Shown in pieces: positions 13,224 to 17,675 of a stretch of DNA of 17,675 nt. The notes under the pieces are model-generated. The model made no database searches. It was not told where the DNA came from and was given only the letters and a program-made list of their open reading frames with translations. Source of the stretch: SIG636 sp045537905 (GTDB taxonomy: Bacteria > Bacillota > Clostridia > Oscillospirales > CAG-382); contig JAZSQJ010000030.1 in NCBI GenBank assembly GCA_045537905.1, forward strand, positions 1 to 17,675, in the 5' to 3' direction. The position numbers and the translations under genes are program-made. The first letter of the stretch is position 1, and each line of letters starts with the position of its first letter.

Positions 13224-14498
13224 ATGTTTCAAACTATTAAAAATGCTTGGCACATTGAAGACACCAGACGCAAATTAATCTATACCGCATTTATAGTTAT
13301 TCTTTATCGTATCGGTTGTATCATCCCTGTTCCCTATGTAGATAGTGCAGCATGGGCAGCAACCTTCGATGCAGAAACCACAGGTACCATCTTCGGTTAC
13401 CTTAACATTCTGTCCGGTGCTAGCTTTTCACAGGGTACCTTGTTTGCTCTGTCCATAACACCGTACATTACCGCTTCCATCGTTATGCAGCTCCTTACTA
13501 TTGCTATTCCTCCCCTTGAGAGAATGGCAAAGGAGCCCGACGGTCAGAAGAAGATAACACAGATAACAAGATACGTTACTGTTGTTCTCGCAATTGTTAC
13601 CGCTCTCGGTTACTACCTCACCATGCGTAACCAGAACACCCTTTCCGACAAGGGCTTCTTCGCAGGCTTGGTTATAGTAACCTCTTACGTAGCAGGTGCT
13701 TCCCTCATCATGTGGCTTGGTGAGAAGATTAATGATAAGGGTGTTGGCAACGGCATCTCCATCATACTTTTCTTCAACATCATCTCCCGTTTCGGCAGCA
13801 TCATCAGCGTAGCATACAGCGTAGCAAAGACAAGCATGGGCTGGCTCTTCGTAATACTTGCAATCGTTATTATGCTTGCAGTTATTACCTTCATCGTTTG
13901 GATGAACGACGCCGAAAGAAGACTTCCTGTTCAGTATGCAAAGCGTACTGTTGGCAGAAAGATGTACGGCGGTATGAACACCCATCTTCCTATCAAGCTT
14001 AATATGTCCGGCGTTATGCCTATCATATTTGCACAGTCCATCGTATCTCTCCCTGCAACTCTGGGTTTGATCTTTGGCTGGGATCAGAACGGCGGCATCT
14101 TGCGCTTCTTCTCTATGACAAGCGCATTCGGCATTGCTCTGAACTTTATTCTCATCATCGCTTTTGCATACTTCTATCTTACAATCAGCTTTAACCCTGT
14201 AGAAGTTGCAAACAACCTTAAGAAGAACGGTGGCACCATCCTCGGTTACCGTCCCGGTGCTCCCACCGCGGCTTACATCCGTAAGGTTCTTAACAGAATC
14301 ACCTTAATCGGTGCTCTGTGCCTTGGTGTTTTAGCTGTATTCCCTCAGCTTATCGCTCTTCTCTGGCCTACTTCCAACCTCGGTTACTTGGTATTCGGCG
14401 GCTCCTCCATAATCATTATTATCGGTGTAGTTCTTGAAACCATTAAGGAACTTGAGAGTGAAGTGACCATGCGTCACTACAAGGGCTTCCTTGAATAA
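13224..14498 (+). CDS. secY: Protein translocase subunit SecY
   Basis: The 424-aa pore subunit of the SecYEG channel in the cytoplasmic membrane. About ten hydrophobic segments can be seen, approximately at residues 18-36, 73-93, 116-136, 147-167, 174-195, 208-227, 265-285, 300-322, 358-380 and 385-404. Family motifs include GYLNILSGASFSQ, the ITPYITASIVMQLL segment, KGVGNGISIILF, the cytoplasmic loop with RRLPVQYAKR and the C-terminal end with MRHYKGF. The ribosome binding site is weaker than in neighbouring genes (AGGTGAT 13213-13219, overlapping the rplO stop, 4-nt spacer), consistent with lower expression than the r-proteins. Confidence 0.99.
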   Translation: MFQTIKNAWHIEDTRRKLIYTAFIVILYRIGCIIPVPYVDSAAWAATFDAETTGTIFGYLNILSGASFSQGTLFALSITPYITASIVMQLLTIAIPPLERMAKEPDGQKKITQITRYVTVVLAIVTALGYYLTMRNQNTLSDKGFFAGLVIVTSYVAGASLIMWLGEKINDKGVGNGISIILFFNIISRFGSIISVAYSVAKTSMGWLFVILAIVIMLAVITFIVWMNDAERRLPVQYAKRTVGRKMYGGMNTHLPIKLNMSGVMPIIFAQSIVSLPATLGLIFGWDQNGGILRFFSMTSAFGIALNFILIIAFAYFYLTISFNPVEVANNLKKNGGTILGYRPGAPTAAYIRKVLNRITLIGALCLGVLAVFPQLIALLWPTSNLGYLVFGGSSIIIIIGVVLETIKELESEVTMRHYKGFLE

Positions 14499-14512
14499 TA
14501 AGAGGTAAGATT

Positions 14513-15145
14513 ATGAATATAATTTTATTTGGCCCTCCCGGTGCCGGCAAAGGCACACAGGCAGAAATCATCAGCAAGACAATGAACATCCCTACAATAT
14601 CTACTGGTGCTATAATCAGAGCGGCAGTTAAGGACGGTACCCCTATGGGTCTTTCCGCAAAGGCATTTATGGATGCAGGTGCTCTTGTTCCTGATGAAGT
14701 TGTTATCGGCATCATCAAAGAAAGACTTGCTATGGACGACTGTAAGGAAGGCTTCATCCTTGACGGCTTCCCCCGCACGGTTCCCCAGGCAATCGCCCTT
14801 GATAATATGGGTATAAAGATTGATGTTGTAGCATCCCTTGAGGTATCGGACGATACTATTGTTGAAAGAATGAGCGGCAGAAGGGTTTGCCCTGCCTGCG
14901 GTGCTACTTTCCACACAATATACAATCCTTCTGCAACCGGCGACAAGTGCGATGTTTGCGGTGTAGAGCTTCTTATCCGCAACGACGACAAGCCCGAGGT
15001 TGTACTGAACCGTCTTGACACCTATCATAAGGAAACTGAACCTCTTAAGGATTACTACGGTAACAAGGGTATTCTTAAGTCTATTAACGGTCAGGAAAAG
15101 GTAGAGGATACCACAGCCCTTATGAAGGCAGCTTTAGGTATATAA
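14513..15145 (+). CDS. adk: Adenylate kinase, zinc-LID type
   Basis: A 210-aa cytosolic enzyme catalysing ATP + AMP to 2 ADP. P-loop GPPGAGKGT at residues 7-15, LDGFPRT at 83-89, and a LID with Cys126, Cys129, Cys146 and Cys149 forming a probable structural zinc site, typical of Gram-positive enzymes. The usual STGD of the AMP site reads STGA here (the following Arg is kept), a small departure of unknown effect. AGAGGT at 14501-14506, 6-nt spacer. Its stop overlaps the map start by one base (TAATG). Confidence 0.98.
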   Translation: MNIILFGPPGAGKGTQAEIISKTMNIPTISTGAIIRAAVKDGTPMGLSAKAFMDAGALVPDEVVIGIIKERLAMDDCKEGFILDGFPRTVPQAIALDNMGIKIDVVASLEVSDDTIVERMSGRRVCPACGATFHTIYNPSATGDKCDVCGVELLIRNDDKPEVVLNRLDTYHKETEPLKDYYGNKGILKSINGQEKVEDTTALMKAALGI

Positions 15146-15891
15146 TGATTATACTTAAAAACAAGCATGATCTCACGCTTATGCGTGATTCCGGTAAGAT
15201 AGCGGCCTTAGCCAGAGCGACCGGTGGCGAAATGGCAGTGGCAGGTGTTACCACCGCTGCCATCAACGCCAAGATAAAGCAGGTTATCCTGTCTCACGGC
15301 GCTGTTCCATCGTTCCTTGGCTACGGCGGCTTTCCCGGAGCCGCTTGTGTAAGCGTTAATGACGAGGTTATCCACGGTATTCCTTCCGACAAGGTTCTTA
15401 AGGAAGGGGATATCGTTAAGATTGATGTAGGAGCTTTTTACAAAGGCTTTCACAGTGACTGTGCCGCAACCTTTGCCGTTGGTTCGGTAAGCGAGCAGGC
15501 AAAGCAGCTTATCTCTGTTACAGAGCAAAGCTTTTACAAGGGTATGGAGGCAGCAGTGACGGGCAACCGTCTGGGCGATATATCCGCTGCAGTACAGGCT
15601 TGTGTAGAGGCCGGCGGCTTCTCCGTAGTCCGTGACTTTGTAGGACACGGCGTAGGCAGAGAGCTGCACGAGGATCCCAGCTTGCCTAACTACGGTAAAG
15701 CAGGTCGGGGGGTGCGTTTGCAGTCCGGTATGACCCTTGCTATAGAGCCTATGGTTAACGTGGGCGGCTATGGGGTAAAGGTTCTTTCTGACGAGTGGAC
15801 GGTAGTTACCAAGGACGGTAGCCTGTCAGCTCATTACGAGAACACCATTGCTATTACGGATAACGGCCCCGTTATCCTGACTGCCCTCTGA
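15145..15891 (+). CDS. map: Type I methionine aminopeptidase
   Basis: A 248-aa metalloenzyme that removes initiator Met from nascent proteins at the tunnel exit. All five metal ligands are found: Asp94 (VKIDVGA), Asp105 (HSDCA), His168 (VGHGVG), Glu201 (IEPM) and Glu232 (YENT), each offset by -3 from E. coli; substrate-site His77 and His175 are also present. There is no N-terminal SEC-C zinc extension, so it is the short form. It is coupled to adk by TAATG, with only a weak AGG ahead of it. Confidence 0.98.
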   Translation: MIILKNKHDLTLMRDSGKIAALARATGGEMAVAGVTTAAINAKIKQVILSHGAVPSFLGYGGFPGAACVSVNDEVIHGIPSDKVLKEGDIVKIDVGAFYKGFHSDCAATFAVGSVSEQAKQLISVTEQSFYKGMEAAVTGNRLGDISAAVQACVEAGGFSVVRDFVGHGVGRELHEDPSLPNYGKAGRGVRLQSGMTLAIEPMVNVGGYGVKVLSDEWTVVTKDGSLSAHYENTIAITDNGPVILTAL

Positions 15892-15892
15892 T

Positions 15893-16147
15893 ATGGACTT
15901 AATCGGTAGAGTGGTAGTATCCCTAGCAGGGCACGATAAGGGCTCGGCGTTTTGTGTGCTGGCTCAGGATGGGGAATACCTCTACCTGGCAGACGGCAGA
16001 CAGCGTAAGGTTCAGAAGCCTAAGCGGAAAAAGCTAAAACACGTAAAGCTCATCAATTCAGCCGCATACAGCGGTTCGGTAAGCAACAAGGCGGTCCATT
16101 CATATATAAGAAGCGTGACGGCTATTGTTGAAACAGCTAATGATTAA
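15893..16147 (+). CDS. KOW-domain (L14e-like) putative RNA-binding protein
   Basis: An 84-aa basic protein. The N-terminus (GRVVVSLAGHDKGSAFCVL, about residues 5-23) is a KOW motif like that of eukaryotic/archaeal L14e; a Lys/Arg stretch (RKVQKPKRKKLKHVK) follows at about 37-51. Such proteins sit between map and infA in many Firmicutes (B. subtilis ybzG slot, from memory); the biological role is not established. The ATG is one nt after the map stop, with no recognisable ribosome binding site, so translation probably depends on coupling to map. A later in-frame GTG (15911) has no better site. Confidence 0.88.
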   Translation: MDLIGRVVVSLAGHDKGSAFCVLAQDGEYLYLADGRQRKVQKPKRKKLKHVKLINSAAYSGSVSNKAVHSYIRSVTAIVETAND

Positions 16148-16161
16148 CGGAGGGATTAATT

Positions 16162-16380
16162 CTGGCTAAAGACGATGTTATTGAATTTGAAGGCGTGGTA
16201 ACGGAAGTTCTTCCCAATACTACGTTCAAGGTAAAGCTTTCCAACGGTCACATAATAACAGCTCATATATCGGGTAAGATGCGTATGCACTATATCAAGA
16301 TATTACAGGGCGACGCAGTTACCGTTGAGGTATCTGTTTACGACCTGACCCAAGGAAGGATAACATTCAGGCACAAATAA
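16162..16380 (+). CDS. infA: Translation initiation factor IF-1 (CTG start)
   Basis: A 72-aa OB-fold factor that binds the 30S A site and acts with IF2 and IF3 in start-site selection. From CTG 16162 the protein reads (M)AKDDVIEFEGVVTEVLPN and ends VYDLTQGRITFRHK, the family's full normal length and termini. No ATG, GTG or TTG lies in the needed region. The first conventional in-frame start is GTG 16195, which would delete 11 conserved residues and has no ribosome binding site. CGGAGGG at 16148-16154 stands 7 nt before CTG, an ideal spacing. ATT at 16159 is a second rare candidate but would add one residue. It lies 14 nt after the KOW gene. Confidence 0.93.
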   Translation: MAKDDVIEFEGVVTEVLPNTTFKVKLSNGHIITAHISGKMRMHYIKILQGDAVTVEVSVYDLTQGRITFRHK

Positions 16381-16398
16381 GCCTATGGAGGTAATGAT

Positions 16399-16512
16399 AT
16401 GAAAGTAAGGCCTTCTGTAAAAAAGATTTGCGAGAAGTGCAAGATTATCAAAAGAAAAGGCAAAATAATGGTTATTTGCGAAAACCCTAAGCATAAGCAA
16501 AAACAAGGTTAA
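16399..16512 (+). CDS. rpmJ: 50S ribosomal protein L36, zinc type
   Basis: A 37-aa protein, the smallest of the 50S subunit. It reads MKVRPSVKKICEKCKIIKR and has the Cys11, Cys14, Cys27, His32 zinc set of the 'C+' form. GGAGGT at 16387-16392, 6-nt spacer. Position between infA and rpsM is the standard one. Confidence 0.98.
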   Translation: MKVRPSVKKICEKCKIIKRKGKIMVICENPKHKQKQG

Positions 16513-16526
16513 AGAGAGGTGTAATA

Positions 16527-16895
16527 ATGGCTCGTATTTCCGGTGTAGATATACCTAATGCAAAACGTGTAGAGATCGGCCTCACCTATATTTACGGTAT
16601 AGGCAGAGCACGCTCCAACGAAATACTCGAAAAGACCGGTATCAACCCCGATATCAGAGTTAAGGACCTTACCGAAGACGATGTAGCAAAGCTTCGTGAA
16701 GTTATCGAGGGCGATTACATGGTAGAAGGCGACCTCAGAAGAGAAGTAGCACTCAACATCAAGCGTATGGTTGAAATCGACTGCTACCGCGGCAGAAGAC
16801 ACAGAAAAGGTCTTCCCGTAAGAGGTCAGAGATCCAAGACCAATGCAAGAACTCGCAAGGGTCCCAAGAAGACCATTGCAAACAAGAAGAAGTAA
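16527..16895 (+). CDS. rpsM: 30S ribosomal protein S13
   Basis: A 122-aa head protein contacting P-site tRNA and bridging to the 50S subunit. Signature: MARISGVDIPNAKRVEIGL, TYIYGIGRARSNEIL, and GRRHRKGLPVRGQRSKTNAR, ending in a lysine-rich tail (KKTIANKKK). GAGAGGT at 16514-16520, 6-nt spacer. It opens the alpha-operon part of the cluster. Confidence 0.99.
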   Translation: MARISGVDIPNAKRVEIGLTYIYGIGRARSNEILEKTGINPDIRVKDLTEDDVAKLREVIEGDYMVEGDLRREVALNIKRMVEIDCYRGRRHRKGLPVRGQRSKTNARTRKGPKKTIANKKK

Positions 16896-16914
16896 TAGGA
16901 GGGAAAGGTAAATC

Positions 16915-17313
16915 ATGGCAAAAGCAACAAAAAAAGTTGTATCCAAGAAGCGTCGTGAGCGTAAGAATATTGAGCGCGGTGCTGCTCATATCCGTTCCAG
17001 CTTTAACAACACAATAGTTACCATTTCCGATACCAACGGCAATGCAATAAGCTGGGCTTCCGCAGGTGAGCTCGGTTACAGAGGCTCCCGTAAGTCCACT
17101 CCTTTCGCAGCACAGATGGCAGCAGAAACAGCAGCTAAGGCAGCAATGGAACACGGTCTTAAGGATGTTGAAGTATATGTAAAGGGCCCCGGTCAAGGTA
17201 GAGAAGCGGCAATCCGTGCACTTACCGTTGCAGGTCTTAACGTAGTTTCCATCAAGGATGTGACCCCCATACCTCACAACGGTTGTCGTCCACCCAAGAG
17301 AAGACGCGTTTAG
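16915..17313 (+). CDS. rpsK: 30S ribosomal protein S11
   Basis: A 132-aa platform protein. Hallmarks: HIRSSFNNTIVTISDTNGN, SAGELGYRGSRKSTPFAAQ, KGPGQGREAAIRAL and the C-terminal DVTPIPHNGCRPPKRRRV. Two candidate ribosome binding sites precede it: AGGAGGG 16897-16903 (11-nt spacer) and AAAGG 16904-16908 (6-nt spacer). Length is normal. Confidence 0.99.
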   Translation: MAKATKKVVSKKRRERKNIERGAAHIRSSFNNTIVTISDTNGNAISWASAGELGYRGSRKSTPFAAQMAAETAAKAAMEHGLKDVEVYVKGPGQGREAAIRALTVAGLNVVSIKDVTPIPHNGCRPPKRRRV

Positions 17314-17339
17314 TCTGAAAATAATAGGAGGATATACTA

Positions 17340-17675
17340 ATGGCAAGATATACAGGCCCTGCGTGCAGACTCTGCCGCAGAGAGAATACAAAGCTGTTTC
17401 TTAAAGGCGAAAAGTGTACATCTGACAAGTGCCCTCTCGTAAGAAGAGCAAAGGCTCCTGGTCAGCACGGTGCAAACGCCGGCAGAAAGAGAGTTAAAGA
17501 GTACGGTCTTCAGCTTCGTGAGAAACAGAAGGCTAGAAGGTACTACGGTATTTTAGAGAAGCAGTTTAACAATTATTTTGAGAAGGCTGATAAGAAGCCC
17601 GGTCAGACCGGTGAAAACCTTCTTACTATGATTGAAACCAGACTTGACAACGTTGTTTACCGTATGGGTATGGCA
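17340..17675 (+). CDS. rpsD: 30S ribosomal protein S4, 5' part (cut by window end)
   Basis: The first 112 codons of a protein normally about 200 aa; the frame is open to the window end, so the truncation is artificial. It starts MARYTGPACRLCRRE and has Cys9, Cys12, Cys26 and Cys31, the zinc-binding N-terminal form. APGQHGANAGRKRVKEYGLQ and the start of the S4 RNA-binding domain (ETRLDNVVYRMGMA) follow. AGGAGG at 17326-17331, 8-nt spacer. rpoA and rplQ would be expected next. Confidence 0.98.
   Translation, partial: MARYTGPACRLCRRENTKLFLKGEKCTSDKCPLVRRAKAPGQHGANAGRKRVKEYGLQLREKQKARRYYGILEKQFNNYFEKADKKPGQTGENLLTMIETRLDNVVYRMGMA

Noticed and set aside
16195..16380. infA starting at GTG 16195
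   Set aside because: It would remove 11 conserved N-terminal residues and has no ribosome binding site at proper distance, whereas CTG 16162 has both.

Overview
The window comes from a low-to-mid-GC Firmicute, most likely a gut-type member of class Clostridia (Oscillospirales/Ruminococcaceae-like). This is inferred from strong AGGAGG ribosome binding sites before nearly every gene, the Gram-positive S10-spc-alpha gene order, a KOW-domain gene between map and infA, and zinc-ribbon ('C+') forms of S14, L36 and S4 plus a four-cysteine LID in adenylate kinase. No species is assigned.

Left part (1-1961): about 300 bases without a gene hold a perfect 15-bp palindrome, a strong rho-independent terminator for something left of the window, and a plausible promoter. 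Then come three small plus-strand genes of unknown role: an orphan 151-aa protein with its own terminator, a protein with one N-terminal hydrophobic segment, and a HAD-type phosphatase-like protein overlapping it by ATGA. A bidirectional terminator at 1901-1933 separates them from a convergent alpha-phosphoglucomutase gene on the minus strand.

Middle (3681-4062): a divergent control region. On the minus strand it carries an extended -10 for the phosphoglucomutase. On the plus strand it carries a near-consensus sigma-A promoter (TTGATT, 17 bp, TATAAT) and a leader of about 175 nt with several hairpins before rpsJ.

Right part (4063-17675): one continuous ribosomal-protein superoperon: rpsJ, rplC, rplD, rplW, rplB, rpsS, rplV, rpsC, rplP, rpmC, rpsQ, rplN, rplX, rplE, rpsN (zinc type), rpsH, rplF, rplR, rpsE, rpmD, rplO, secY, adk, map, a KOW gene, infA, rpmJ, rpsM, rpsK and rpsD (cut by the window end). 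It joins ribosome assembly to translation initiation (infA), N-terminal Met removal (map), membrane protein export (secY) and adenylate balance (adk). Gaps are usually 1-27 nt, with two 1-nt TAATG overlaps.

Two departures from routine stand out. The rpsJ-rplC gap is 122 nt and folds into hairpins ending exactly at the rplC ribosome binding site, which suggests an undescribed regulatory RNA. And infA has no ATG/GTG/TTG start at the right place: a well-spaced ribosome binding site points to a CTG codon that gives the family-standard 72-aa IF-1. I found no CRISPR array, tRNA, insertion sequence or defence system.
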